A stretch of DNA of 64,000 bases from an uncultured Bacteroidales bacterium (lineage in GTDB: Bacteria; Bacteroidota; Bacteroidia; Bacteroidales; Bacteroidaceae), in contig CACYHN010000001.1 in the NCBI GenBank assembly GCA_902774275.1, positions 1 through 64,000 of the forward strand, given 5' to 3'. Of the stretch, positions 15,149 to 24,041 are shown in pieces; the first letter of the stretch is position 1, and every line of letters starts with the position of its first letter. The position numbers and the translations under genes are program-made. A model generated the notes under the pieces. It worked only from the letters and a program-made list of their open reading frames with translations. It had not been told where the DNA came from and made no database searches.

Positions 15149-16675
15149 TCAATGTTTGAAATGACGGAATCCGGTCATGACCATAGTCATGTCATGCTGC
15201 TCGCAGTAGTCTATTGACTCCTGATCACGAACCGAGCCTCCCGGATGTATCACATTCTTTACGCCGGCCTTGTCAGCCAGCTCCACGCAATCCGGGAACG
15301 GGAAGAATGCATCACTTGCCATTGCGGCACCCTCAAGGGTGAATCCGAATCCGTGTGCCTTCTCAACGGCCTGCTTGAGGGCATCCACACGTGAGGTCTG
15401 GCCCACACCGCTTGCCAGCAGCTGCTTGCCGCGTGCAAATACAATTGAGTTACTCTTGCTGTTCTTTACGATCTTGTTAGCAAAGAGCATATCTTCTATC
15501 TCCTCAGCGGTAGGCTTGCGTGATGTAACAAGCTTAAGGTCATCGGGAGTCTCAATCTTGGTATCCTTATCCTGTACCAGTACACCGTTCAGGGCTGAAC
15601 GTACCAGCTTGACGGGCAGTTTCTGCTCCTTGCGGATAAGTATGATACGGTTCTTCTTCTGACCAAGTATCTCAAGTGCATCAAAGTCATAATCAGGAGC
15701 GATGATTACCTCAAAGAATATCTTGTTGATCTCCTCAGCAGTAGCCTTGTCAATGGGAGCGTTGGCAATGAGCACGCCACCGAATGCTGAAACGGGGTCA
15801 CCTGCCAATGCATCCTTCCAGGCCTCAAGCAGTGTGGGGCGTGAAGCTACACCGCAGGCATTGTTATGCTTAAGTATGGCGAATGTGGTCTCTGAGAACT
15901 CATCAATCAGGTCAATTGCCGCATTGATGTCAAGCAGGTTGTTGTAAGATATCTCCTTGCCGTGTACCTGATCAAACATAGCATCAAGGTCACCGTGGAA
16001 CACGCCCTTCTGGTGAGGATTCTCACCGTAGCGCATAGCCTTGTGGCCATCCAGTGCCAGACGGAAATGATCCTCATCATCACCTGATGCGAACCAGTTA
16101 TAGATGCAGCTGTCATAGTATGATGAAACGGCAAATGCCTCCTTGGCAAACCAGCGGCGCTCCTCAAGGGTGGTCTCAGCACCACGCTCGTTCAGGATAT
16201 CGAGCAGAGGCTTGTACTGATCCTTGCTGGCCACGATGACAGAGTCATTGAAATTCTTGGCTCCGGCGCGGATAAGTGAGATACCGCCTATATCAATCTT
16301 CTCAATGATATCAGCATCCTCAGCACCTGACTTTACGGTATCCTCAAAGGGATAGAGGTCAACGATAACCAGGTCAATCTCAGGGATGTCATAACTGCGC
16401 ATCTGAGCCATATCACCCTCCTCTTCACGACGACCCAGGATACCACCGAATATCTTGGGATGAAGTGTCTTGACGCGACCGCCCAGGATGGACGGATAAC
16501 CGGTCAGTTCCTCTACAGCCTGGCAAGGTACGCCGAGCGACTCAATGAAACGCTGGGTTCCGCCGGTAGATATAAGTTTAACACCTTCCTGATGGAGTTT
16601 GCTGATGATCTCGTCAAGGCCGTCCTTATGGAAGACCGATATCAGAGCTGATGAAATTCTCTTAGTCTCGGACAT
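15149..16675 (-). CDS. purH: Bifunctional AICAR formyltransferase/IMP cyclohydrolase
   Basis: A 508-residue enzyme performing the last two steps of de novo IMP synthesis. The N-terminal MGS-like IMP cyclohydrolase domain (about 1-150) includes ALISVFHKDG, LISTGGTQRF and GGRVKTLHPKIFGGIL. The C-terminal AICAR transformylase carries RYGENPHQKG, FAILKHNNACGVA (the catalytic Lys-His segment), DPVSAFGGV, and a terminal SDAFFPFPDCVELA followed by HPGGSVRDQESI. Length is normal. A -7 like box lies at 16713-16720. Confidence 0.97.
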   Translation of the reverse strand: MSETKRISSALISVFHKDGLDEIISKLHQEGVKLISTGGTQRFIESLGVPCQAVEELTGYPSILGGRVKTLHPKIFGGILGRREEEGDMAQMRSYDIPEIDLVIVDLYPFEDTVKSGAEDADIIEKIDIGGISLIRAGAKNFNDSVIVASKDQYKPLLDILNERGAETTLEERRWFAKEAFAVSSYYDSCIYNWFASGDDEDHFRLALDGHKAMRYGENPHQKGVFHGDLDAMFDQVHGKEISYNNLLDINAAIDLIDEFSETTFAILKHNNACGVASRPTLLEAWKDALAGDPVSAFGGVLIANAPIDKATAEEINKIFFEVIIAPDYDFDALEILGQKKNRIILIRKEQKLPVKLVRSALNGVLVQDKDTKIETPDDLKLVTSRKPTAEEIEDMLFANKIVKNSKSNSIVFARGKQLLASGVGQTSRVDALKQAVEKAHGFGFTLEGAAMASDAFFPFPDCVELADKAGVKNVIHPGGSVRDQESIDYCEQHDMTMVMTGFRHFKH

Positions 16676-16712
16676 TGTTTTATAGGTTTTTCAGTTGTTT
16701 CTGTTAATTGCG

Positions 16713-16720
16713 CGAAATTA
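16713..16720 (-). promoter_or_regulatory. -7-like promoter box TAATTTCG for purH-mreBCD-mrdA-rodA
   Basis: The minus strand reads TAATTTCG, a one-base variant (TTCG) of TAnnTTTG, 37 bases upstream of the purH ATG. No better box is visible in the 226-base divergent spacer. For the plus-strand DUF362 gene a weaker pair, TTTG at 16805 and TAATTTG at 16830, is the best candidate. Confidence 0.35.
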
Positions 16721-16901
16721 ACAAAAACCACCTACTGTACCAATAATACAGAAAGCAAATAATGAACAACTTTCATAATAAAACTAAAATAAAAACGGGA
16801 ACGGTTTGTTTTACAGGTTCAACCGTATGTAATTTGAAACAAAAACCATAATTTAGCCGATAATAACACTACTAACCATTGTTTTTTTACCACAGACGAT
16901 T

Positions 16902-17846
16902 ATGGATAGACGGGATTTCTTAAAGACTCTGGCTGCAGCCGGAGCACTCGTTACAGTCAAGACCAGCGGGATGATGGATGTCATGGCAAGTACCGCACCT
17001 GCCAATGCCGCTACAGGTGATGGCAATGCTGACCTTGCCGCAATCATGAACGGTGAGCCGGCAGCAATGCTTGAAGCCGCCATGAAAGAGCTGGGCGGCA
17101 TAGGCCGTTTCATCAAGAAGGGAGATAAGATAGTAATCAAACCCAATATTGGCTGGGACCGCACCCCGGAACTGGCAGGCAACACCAACCCGGACCTGCT
17201 CACAGCCCTCATCAAGATGTGTCAGGAGGCCGGAGCGGCAGAGATCAAGGTATTTGACCATACCTGTGACAACTGGAGCCGCTGCTATGACCATAGCGGA
17301 ATAGAGGCCGCCGTCAAGAAGGCCGGTGCCACCATGGTATATGCACATGAACAGTCATCATACCAGCAGGTTGATATTCCCAATGGCAAGACCCTCAAGA
17401 ACGCCCAGGTTCACAAAGCCATCATTGAGTGTGACAAATGGATCAACGTACCGGTTCTCAAGAACCACGGCGGAGCACTCATGACCTGCGCCATGAAGAA
17501 CCACATGGGCATAGTCTGGGACCGTCGCGCCTTCCATTCACGCGGTCTGCATCAGTGTATAGCCGATATCTGCACCTACAAGCCCGCAGTCCTGCACATT
17601 GTGGATGCATACCGTACAGTGGCCACCAACGGCCCTCAGGGACGCAGCGCAAGTGATGTGGTACTGACCAAGGCCCTCTTTGCATCACCTGATATCGTAG
17701 CTGTGGATACCGCAGCCGGCAAGTTCTTTACCCAAATAAACAAGAACATCAGGTTTGAGGACATAGAACATATCCCCGATGGCCAGTCTTTGGGTTTAGG
17801 CACAATGGATCTGGAGTCTATCAACGTAAAGAGAGTAAGACTCTGA
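16902..17846 (+). CDS. DUF362 domain protein with twin-arginine signal
   Basis: A 314-residue protein. The N-terminus MDRRDFLKTLAAAGALVTV matches the Tat motif (RRDFLK), predicting export of a folded, probably cofactor-bearing protein. The rest is a DUF362 domain, with VIKPNIGWDRTPELAGNTNP, EIKVFDHTCDNWSRCY, NVPVLKNHG, MKNHMGIVWDRRAFHS and VDAYRTVATNGPQG as recognisable blocks. DUF362 has no settled biochemical role, although it often occurs with ferredoxin-type domains. Here the next gene, three bases downstream, is a membrane polyferredoxin, so a shared periplasmic redox function is likely. No catalytic residue can be named. Confidence 0.88.
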   Translation: MDRRDFLKTLAAAGALVTVKTSGMMDVMASTAPANAATGDGNADLAAIMNGEPAAMLEAAMKELGGIGRFIKKGDKIVIKPNIGWDRTPELAGNTNPDLLTALIKMCQEAGAAEIKVFDHTCDNWSRCYDHSGIEAAVKKAGATMVYAHEQSSYQQVDIPNGKTLKNAQVHKAIIECDKWINVPVLKNHGGALMTCAMKNHMGIVWDRRAFHSRGLHQCIADICTYKPAVLHIVDAYRTVATNGPQGRSASDVVLTKALFASPDIVAVDTAAGKFFTQINKNIRFEDIEHIPDGQSLGLGTMDLESINVKRVRL

Positions 17847-17849
17847 GCT

Positions 17850-19346
17850 ATGCTGCGCAAAATAAGAACGGCGGTGGCCATTGCAGTCATCGCCATACTC
17901 ACCTTCGGGTTCATTGATTTTGCAGGCGTCCTTGACAACCCTCTGCTTCAGAAGATACAGTTCGGGCCCGCCTTGCTGTCACTCAGCATCGTAACGCTGG
18001 TATGTCTCATTGCAGGCACACTGATACTGGGCCGTATATACTGCTCAATAATATGTCCGCTCGGCATATTCCAGGATTTCTTCAACTGGTTGTCAAAGAA
18101 GTTTGACAAGAAAAAGAAATACGGATACAAGCCTGAACTGCCCTGGCTGCGCTGGGGCGTGCTTGCTGCCCTGGTCATTGCCTGGATATGCGGATTCACC
18201 TTCCTGGTAGGCCTTGTGGAGCCTTACAGTGCATTCGGACGTATGGCCGATGAGCTGTTCCGCCCCATCTATCTGTTTGGCAACAACCTGCTTGCAGCCA
18301 TCTCTGAGAAGATGGGCAACTACAGTTTCTTCAAGGTTGTCATTTCACTCAAATCCATAACGGCATTCGTGGTTGCCCTACTTACCCTATTTGTTGTAGG
18401 GCACATTTCATACCACTACGGACGCACTTGGTGCAACACCATCTGCCCGGTTGGCACTTTGTTGGGATTTTTCTCAAGATTCTCACTCTTGCGCATACGC
18501 ATTGACAAGGACAAGTGCAACCATTGCCTGGCCTGCCAGCGCAAGTGCAAGGCATATTGCATTGATTCCAAAAACCAGACCATAGACTATTCACGCTGCG
18601 TGGATTGTTTTGACTGCATAGATGCCTGCAAGCAGAAAGCGTTGAGTTTCGGCCCCGTAAAATGCGGAAAACCTGCTAAAGAAAGTACAACGACCGATGC
18701 AGTTGATGAGACAAAGCGCCAGTTCCTCAAATCAACGCTGGTAATTGCCGCTCTTGCCCCGGCCGCTCTTGAAGCCAAGGTAACAGGCAGGAAGGATGAG
18801 CGTGTACCTATGTCACCTCCGGGTTCCATAAGCCACCGGAATCTGCTTCAGCACTGCACCGCCTGCCACCTGTGTGTAAGCAAGTGCCCCAGCCATGTGC
18901 TCAAACCTGCCGGAATGGAATACGGCCTGGGTGGCATCATGCAGCCCGTGATGAAGTTTGACCAGGGTTACTGCAACTATGACTGCAACCTGTGCAGCCA
19001 GGTATGCCCCGCAGGAGCCATACGTCCGCTTACAGTTGAGGAGAAACACCATACACAGCCTGGACGAGTAGTATTCAACAAGGACATCTGCGTGGTCAAC
19101 GTGAACCGTACCAGCTGCGGAGCCTGCGCTGAGCACTGCCCCGTACAGGCCATCCACATGGTTCCGTTTGAAGGAGGCCTCACTATTCCCGAGACCACTC
19201 CTGATCTCTGCGTAGGATGCGGCGGATGCGAGTTCATATGCCCAGTCAAGGCTGTCCACATCGAGGGCAACCCCATCCACTTAGAGGCAAAAGAACCCGA
19301 GCAGGATTCCAACATCCAAACCCAGGACTTCGATTTCGGCTTCTAA
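17850..19346 (+). CDS. Membrane polyferredoxin, NapH-like with fused NapG/ferredoxin region
   Basis: A 498-residue protein. The N-terminal half has membrane helices (about 8-27, 40-62, 105-127, 165-190) and two NapH/NosR-type motifs, YCSIICPLG and WCNTICPVG. Two 4Fe-4S motif sets follow (CNHCLACQRKCKAYC and CVDCFDCIDACK). After a linker comes a second Tat-like segment, KRQFLKSTLVIAALAPAALEA (split here as KRQFLKS plus a hydrophobic run), then four further cysteine clusters (CTACHLCVSKCP, CNLCSQVCP, CGACAEHCP, CVGCGGCEFICP). The layout looks like a NapH-type quinol-side protein fused to a NapG-like exported ferredoxin. An electron-transfer role is inferred; the partner is presumably the DUF362 protein. 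Confidence 0.85.
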   Translation: MLRKIRTAVAIAVIAILTFGFIDFAGVLDNPLLQKIQFGPALLSLSIVTLVCLIAGTLILGRIYCSIICPLGIFQDFFNWLSKKFDKKKKYGYKPELPWLRWGVLAALVIAWICGFTFLVGLVEPYSAFGRMADELFRPIYLFGNNLLAAISEKMGNYSFFKVVISLKSITAFVVALLTLFVVGHISYHYGRTWCNTICPVGTLLGFFSRFSLLRIRIDKDKCNHCLACQRKCKAYCIDSKNQTIDYSRCVDCFDCIDACKQKALSFGPVKCGKPAKESTTTDAVDETKRQFLKSTLVIAALAPAALEAKVTGRKDERVPMSPPGSISHRNLLQHCTACHLCVSKCPSHVLKPAGMEYGLGGIMQPVMKFDQGYCNYDCNLCSQVCPAGAIRPLTVEEKHHTQPGRVVFNKDICVVNVNRTSCGACAEHCPVQAIHMVPFEGGLTIPETTPDLCVGCGGCEFICPVKAVHIEGNPIHLEAKEPEQDSNIQTQDFDFGF

Positions 19347-19360
19347 TAAAATTTGAAGGG

Positions 19361-19539
19361 AAATTGAGGGGTAATACCCTTCTCAAAGCGGCCTTCGGCC
19401 GGCCCTCCCACAACACATTATATCTATTCCGAAACTCATGAGCAAGCTCATGGTTCCAGAATAGATACAATCTGTCGCGGGCCCCTCCCACTGGTCTCGC
19501 GTGGGTGCGAGACTTTGGAAGGGTATTACCCCTCAATTT
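19361..19539. repeat. Nested palindromic element with 22-bp terminal inverted repeats
   Basis: Perfect 22-base inverted repeats (19361-19382 and 19518-19539, containing GGGGTAATACCC) enclose further hairpins: GGCC-TTC-GGCC at 19391, a long stem from TATCTATTC (19421-19429) to GAATAGATA (19459-19467) with inner CATGAGC-AA-GCTCATG (19437-19452), and GTCTCGC/GCGAGAC near 19494-19513. It occupies the gap between two convergent genes. It may act as a bidirectional terminator or be a small non-autonomous element; it carries no gene. Confidence 0.85.
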
Positions 19540-19581
19540 CGCTCACTCGGAAACCTATGCTCCAAATGGCCAACGTATTGT

Positions 19582-20733
19582 TTATTTATCGTTGTAGAGA
19601 ATGAGGGCAGGATTAGAGTCCTCAGTCATGCGCGGGAACATTTTCCGGAAGCGTTCCTCCTGGAACACCATACCGGCATCAAAGAATCCCACGAAAGTTC
19701 CATTATAGCAGCTTACCAGATAAGGGAACTGCTCAACCTCTGCGGCGTTGGTATTGAAATCCTCAGTATAGACATACATGCGGTATGTAGTCCAGTCTTT
19801 CTTGTCTGTGAACGCCATGACAAGGTTGGCACCGTAGTTGGTTGCCACAAAGTAGAGGAATCGGTCTGTCTCCATATAGCCGCACTTGGTATATTCTTTC
19901 AGCGGATTCACAAACACCTTGTCACTACGTTTCAGCTCATCAGGAATGACGATATCCGTAGTCATACGGCAGGTCACGGCAACAGAGTCACCGTTAAATG
20001 TATAGAACCTGTCATTATCCTCTATACCCATAAAACCTATAACACCAGGGCGGATATGACAGAAATAGGGATTGTTTATGCTTACATGCGCAAACTCCGG
20101 ATCATAATCCACAAGCTGCTTCACGAACCGTCCGTTGGCATCAGTCTGCCACATGCCACGGCGGCAATTACGGTCCGTATATTTTATAGGATTGGTAAAG
20201 AGAAAACCACCGTCAGGCAACACTACGAAATCCGTAACAAAGTCATCAACATTTACATGCCTGTGGAACCGGCCGTCCATACCATAAACGAATATCTTGT
20301 TGCTGTGCCCGTCCATGATAAACAGCTCGTTACGGTCCGGAAGTATATCAAAGCGCTCAATAACACGGTAATTTCCAAAACCATTACCCTGACGGTGAAA
20401 ACGTTTAATGAAACGGCCCTGCCTGTCAAAGAAGAACAATGTGCTCGATGAACGCACAATGATAGTGTCACCTATAAATTTCACCTCATCAACAGCCTGA
20501 ACGTAACTCTCAGGACCTGCATTCTCCAGATATACGGTATCAATTGAAGCAAAGAGCCGGGATGTCCGTGGAAACTCCGTGATATCATCATGAAGGAGCG
20601 GAACATCTATCTCATGGATGCAATCGTTACAGACCTTGCGTTTTCCCTTGCACCCCGCAAGGAAAGATACAAGAAGCAGTAATGAGCACAACCTCATTAC
20701 CTTTCTAATGTTTGACAGCAACCCTTTCTTCAT
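19582..20733 (-). CDS. 6-bladed beta-propeller lipoprotein
   Basis: A 383-residue exported protein. The signal peptide ends in a clear lipobox (LVSFLAGC, Cys about residue 28). The mature part shows repeating blade-like segments such as FFFDRQGRFIKRF, IFVYGMDGRFHRHV, FVVLPDGGFLF and WQTDANGRFVKQL, characteristic of the 6-bladed beta-propeller proteins common in Bacteroides relatives. Their ligands are unknown. It stands alone between the palindromic element downstream and the transporter terminator upstream. A TAACTTCG box (20743-20750) just before the ATG would give an almost leaderless transcript and is a weak promoter candidate. Confidence 0.85.
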   Translation of the reverse strand: MKKGLLSNIRKVMRLCSLLLLVSFLAGCKGKRKVCNDCIHEIDVPLLHDDITEFPRTSRLFASIDTVYLENAGPESYVQAVDEVKFIGDTIIVRSSSTLFFFDRQGRFIKRFHRQGNGFGNYRVIERFDILPDRNELFIMDGHSNKIFVYGMDGRFHRHVNVDDFVTDFVVLPDGGFLFTNPIKYTDRNCRRGMWQTDANGRFVKQLVDYDPEFAHVSINNPYFCHIRPGVIGFMGIEDNDRFYTFNGDSVAVTCRMTTDIVIPDELKRSDKVFVNPLKEYTKCGYMETDRFLYFVATNYGANLVMAFTDKKDWTTYRMYVYTEDFNTNAAEVEQFPYLVSCYNGTFVGFFDAGMVFQEERFRKMFPRMTEDSNPALILYNDK

Positions 20734-20784
20734 TTCAAGCCGCGAAGTTATGCTTTATGATATAATATTAACACTATTTGGCAG

Positions 20785-20820
20785 AAAAAGGGGGCCAATC
20801 CTGCTCAGAATCGGCCCCCT
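20785..20820 (-). terminator. Intrinsic terminator after the MFS transporter gene
   Basis: AGGGGGCC (20789-20796) pairs with GGCCCCCT (20813-20820); inner bases extend the stem to about 14 pairs, including wobbles, with a GAGC loop on the minus strand. The minus strand continues with five T. It lies 23 bases beyond the transporter stop. Confidence 0.85.
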
Positions 20821-20842
20821 TGTGCATTTTTGAAATGATTGA

Positions 20843-22243
20843 TTATTTCTTGGCAGCGTGCTTAGCCTCAATTTCACGGTTCATCTCATCAAGTCTTTCA
20901 TCAGTGAGAGGATACTTGAATACCAGATATCCTACAACAACAAGAAGGATAGCGGGAATGATGGTTGTGAATATAAGGATTGCATTCTGTACAGTCGGAT
21001 TATAATCACTCAGGTGAGTATAATAAGCATTTACCGGAGCGCTGATGAATGATGCCAGGAACACTACGATAAAGATGCTCAGAACCAACTGCAGGCACTT
21101 GTTTGCCTTGAACTCCTGCCACATCTCACCGAATGAAACCGGCTTCTCAGGTGTGGTGGTGATGTTCTCTTTACTGCCCATGAAGCAGAGTGTCAGCAGA
21201 ACGAAACCTACTATTGCAAAGATGCATGTAACAGTGAACCATGCCTTAGGATCAGTAGGCAGAGCTGACTCCTCACTGGCCAGGTTAAAGCCTATCAGAC
21301 CCATCACCCAAGGAGTGATGAAACCTGCCAGGGAGAAACCGGCCTTGAAAGCTACACCTGCAAGAGCGTTTACTGTAGCAGCAGGACGGTTGCCTGTGCG
21401 ATACTCTGCATCGGTGATAACCTCAGGAACCAGAGCCCACATAAGTGAACCAACCAGCAGACCTACACCGGTCAGAACCTTTGCACCCTGAACGATTACA
21501 TTGCATTTCTGAACATCAAAGAACTTACCGATGATGAACAGTGTGATGAATCCTACAAGACCTACACAAAGAAGCAGATAATAGAGTCCCTTCTTACCGA
21601 ACAGTTTCTTCAAAACGGGAAGTAAAGGCAGGATGATGAATGCAGGAATGGTACCGATAGCCATGAATACAGCCTGGTTCCAGTCAACGGCGATACCTAC
21701 GCACATTGCAAGTCCGATGGGGAAGCCGGCCTGAACAACAATCTGACCGATATTGGCGCATACCATACGGGTTGAGGTAAGGATAAGAACCTCATCGTTA
21801 TCACGGGTCATAGAAGCCATGATGGAGCCGTAAGGTATATTCACTACTGAGTAGATCATGCTGAGCAGAGTGTAGCTGACAGTTGCATAGACAATCTTCA
21901 TAGTCATGCCCCATGTTGCCACAGTGGGAAGCATCAGGAAGCAGGCTGCAACGGTAAGAGGAATACCGCCGTAGAGCAGATATGTACGATACTTTCCTAA
22001 CTTAGGATTGTGGTTATCAATATATTTACCTACTACAGGACTCCAGAAGCAGTCCAGGAGTCTTACTGCAAGGATAAGTCCACTTACAAATCCAGGGTTG
22101 ATTTTGAGTACCGTGCAGAGGTACAGCATCAGGAAACATGCAACCGTCTGGAAAATCAGATTCTGGGCAAGGTCACCGGAACCGAAACCGATTCTCTGGC
22201 CCCAACTCAGTTTGTAATAACCATTGTTAACTTCGTTAGCCAT
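20843..22243 (-). CDS. MFS transporter of the GPH (sugar:cation symporter, MelB-like) family
   Basis: A 466-residue polytopic membrane protein with about 12 hydrophobic segments. The N-terminus has LSWGQRIGFGSGDLAQNLIFQT, which with DCFWSPVVGKYIDNHNPKLGKYRTYLLYG (shown in parts: an aspartate-rich loop then GKYRTYLL) marks the glycoside-pentoside-hexuronide:cation symporter family. NIPYGSIMASMTRDNDE is the second family signature. The substrate is probably a sugar or glycoside but cannot be told. No sugar-utilisation genes are adjacent. It has its own promoter and terminator. Confidence 0.88.
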   Translation of the reverse strand: MANEVNNGYYKLSWGQRIGFGSGDLAQNLIFQTVACFLMLYLCTVLKINPGFVSGLILAVRLLDCFWSPVVGKYIDNHNPKLGKYRTYLLYGGIPLTVAACFLMLPTVATWGMTMKIVYATVSYTLLSMIYSVVNIPYGSIMASMTRDNDEVLILTSTRMVCANIGQIVVQAGFPIGLAMCVGIAVDWNQAVFMAIGTIPAFIILPLLPVLKKLFGKKGLYYLLLCVGLVGFITLFIIGKFFDVQKCNVIVQGAKVLTGVGLLVGSLMWALVPEVITDAEYRTGNRPAATVNALAGVAFKAGFSLAGFITPWVMGLIGFNLASEESALPTDPKAWFTVTCIFAIVGFVLLTLCFMGSKENITTTPEKPVSFGEMWQEFKANKCLQLVLSIFIVVFLASFISAPVNAYYTHLSDYNPTVQNAILIFTTIIPAILLVVVGYLVFKYPLTDERLDEMNREIEAKHAAKK

Positions 22244-22295
22244 AAAAATGTATTTATTGATTAATAATTTTGGTTGTACTTAAAAATTCAGCCCA

Positions 22296-22303
22296 CAAAC
22301 TTA
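22296..22303 (-). promoter_or_regulatory. -7 promoter box TAAGTTTG for the MFS transporter
   Basis: The minus strand reads TAAGTTTG (TAnnTTTG), 52 bases upstream of the transporter ATG in the 95-base gap after the S41 protease gene. Confidence 0.55.
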
Positions 22304-22338
22304 CACAAAAAATTGGTTTTTATGTAAGAGAACGGTAT

Positions 22339-23979
22339 TTATTGACCCGTCTCAATGTATTTTACAGCCCTTTGGATCGTTTCATCAAGTTCCTGGACAA
22401 TCTGATAATAGGCATTCATACCCCATATCAGACGGGCAATGGTAGCCTTAAGCTGTATCTTGAATATATACAGGCACTCATTGTATTGAGCCTCATCAAA
22501 ATCCACTTTGGCATCCTGAGCCTTATCCTGGAACATCTTGAGAATATCCTGCCCTATCTCAAAGCCCCTCTTGTAATCCTCAACGGTCCTATAGCGACGC
22601 TGTATCATACGACGGTTGCGCTCAGTATATTGCATGGCTGTATTCAGCACCACATTCTTGGCCGTTACCTTACGGTAATACTGATTGGTACGCGTAGTAT
22701 CCAGAGGCACGAATATATCAGGCATTATACCTCCGCCTCCATATACCGTGCGATGCTTAATCATGGTGCTGTACTTGAGCGAATCCGGGAAATGGATACT
22801 GTCCGGATTGGTCAGTTCGCCGTGATGCAGGCGTTCAAGTATATCCTCTCCGTAATCCACATCCTTGCCGTACGGTTTCTGGATGCATCGGCCCACGGGA
22901 GTGTAATACTTGGCTACGGTAAGACGTATGAGAGATCCGTCATGGAACTCGATGGGGCGCTGCACAAGACCCTTGCCGAATGAGCGGCGGCCTATTATCG
23001 TAGCACGGTCCCAGTCCTGTACGGCACCAGATACAATCTCACTTGCCGATGCCGAGTATTCATCAATGAGCACCACCAGATTGCCTTCGCGGAAACGACC
23101 GCGGCCATCGGCCATATAAGCGCTCTTGGGTGAACGGCGACCTTCGGTATATACCACCATCTGGTCACGTCCCAGGAACTCATTGGCTAGCCCTATGGCT
23201 GCCATAAGCAAGCCGCCTCCATTGCCCTGAAGGTCAAGGATGAGTGAACGGGCTCCCTGCGCACGCAACTGGCCAAGTTTGGCCTCAAACTCATCAACAG
23301 TAGTGGCACCAAAACTTGATATCTTGACGTAACCCACACCGGGTTTGATCATATATCCGGCATCAACCGTATTTACGGGAATCTTGTCACGCGTAACCAT
23401 GAAATGGAGCAGTTCATCCACGCCACGGCGGCAGATACCCAGATCCACCTTAGTGCCTTTGGGGCCGCGCAGACGTTTCATGATGGTCTCCTGTGACATC
23501 TTTACTCCGGCAATTGCCGTATCATTTACAGTCACAATGCGGTCACCTGCCATGATACCTACCCTCTCAGATGGGCCGTCAGGAATAGGTTGGACAATGA
23601 ACAGGGTATCATCTATCATATTGAACTGTACTCCTATGCCTTCAAATGAGCCCATCAGGGTCTCGTTTGATTTGTCATTCTCCTCAGGCGTGAGATAGGT
23701 GGAATGAGGATCCAGTTCCTCAAGCATGCCCTTAATGGCCTGCTCCACAATCTTCTTCTCATCAACCTCCTCCACATAAAGGGCCGATATGGCTCCCTCT
23801 GCTACCAAAAGTTTCTGGAGTTCCGCATCGATAGACGTAGCCTGAGGCTGGCGCTGCATCGGGATCTGGCTCTGAGGTTGTGGCTGTGCCTGACGGGGCA
23901 GTACACCACTGCGGCCCGGCTGCGCCATAACCATCATCGGCATCAAAACTGCCGCTAAAAGAATATCAAGTCTTTTCAT
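22339..23979 (-). CDS. S41 family C-terminal processing protease
   Basis: A 546-residue exported protease. The signal peptide (MKRLDILLAAVLMPMMVMA) is followed by a proline/glutamine-rich linker, a conserved LDPHSTYLTPEE motif, a PDZ domain (GIGVQFN through VGIMAGDRIVTVND) and the S41 core. The catalytic serine lies in EYSASASEIVSGA (near residue 312) and the lysine in RRSFGKGLVQ, the Ser/Lys dyad of CtpA/Prc. A long helical C-terminus is present. The start at 23979 is chosen for the signal peptide. It follows parE-coaD, as in relatives, but a 46-base palindrome sits 16 bases before its ATG. Confidence 0.94.
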   Translation of the reverse strand: MKRLDILLAAVLMPMMVMAQPGRSGVLPRQAQPQPQSQIPMQRQPQATSIDAELQKLLVAEGAISALYVEEVDEKKIVEQAIKGMLEELDPHSTYLTPEENDKSNETLMGSFEGIGVQFNMIDDTLFIVQPIPDGPSERVGIMAGDRIVTVNDTAIAGVKMSQETIMKRLRGPKGTKVDLGICRRGVDELLHFMVTRDKIPVNTVDAGYMIKPGVGYVKISSFGATTVDEFEAKLGQLRAQGARSLILDLQGNGGGLLMAAIGLANEFLGRDQMVVYTEGRRSPKSAYMADGRGRFREGNLVVLIDEYSASASEIVSGAVQDWDRATIIGRRSFGKGLVQRPIEFHDGSLIRLTVAKYYTPVGRCIQKPYGKDVDYGEDILERLHHGELTNPDSIHFPDSLKYSTMIKHRTVYGGGGIMPDIFVPLDTTRTNQYYRKVTAKNVVLNTAMQYTERNRRMIQRRYRTVEDYKRGFEIGQDILKMFQDKAQDAKVDFDEAQYNECLYIFKIQLKATIARLIWGMNAYYQIVQELDETIQRAVKYIETGQ

Positions 23980-23995
23980 CTTTTTTCTTCTCAGA

Positions 23996-24041
23996 CGCAA
24001 AGGGGACGGTTCTGTTCGCGAACAGAACCGTCCCCTTTGCG
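23996..24041. repeat. 46-bp perfect palindrome of the GGGACGGTTC family
   Basis: The 23-base halves 23996-24018 and 24019-24041 are exact reverse complements, around the centre GTTCGCGAAC, with GGGGACGGTTC on one side and GAACCGTCCCC on the other. It starts directly after the coaD stop codon and ends 16 bases before the S41 protease ATG on the same strand. No T-run follows on the minus strand, so it is not a standard terminator. Confidence 0.95.

Noticed and set aside
19501..20451. A 316-codon open frame on the plus strand opposite the beta-propeller lipoprotein gene
   Set aside because: It lies antisense to a protein with a clear lipobox and blade repeats, has no family-like motifs, and starts in the palindromic element.
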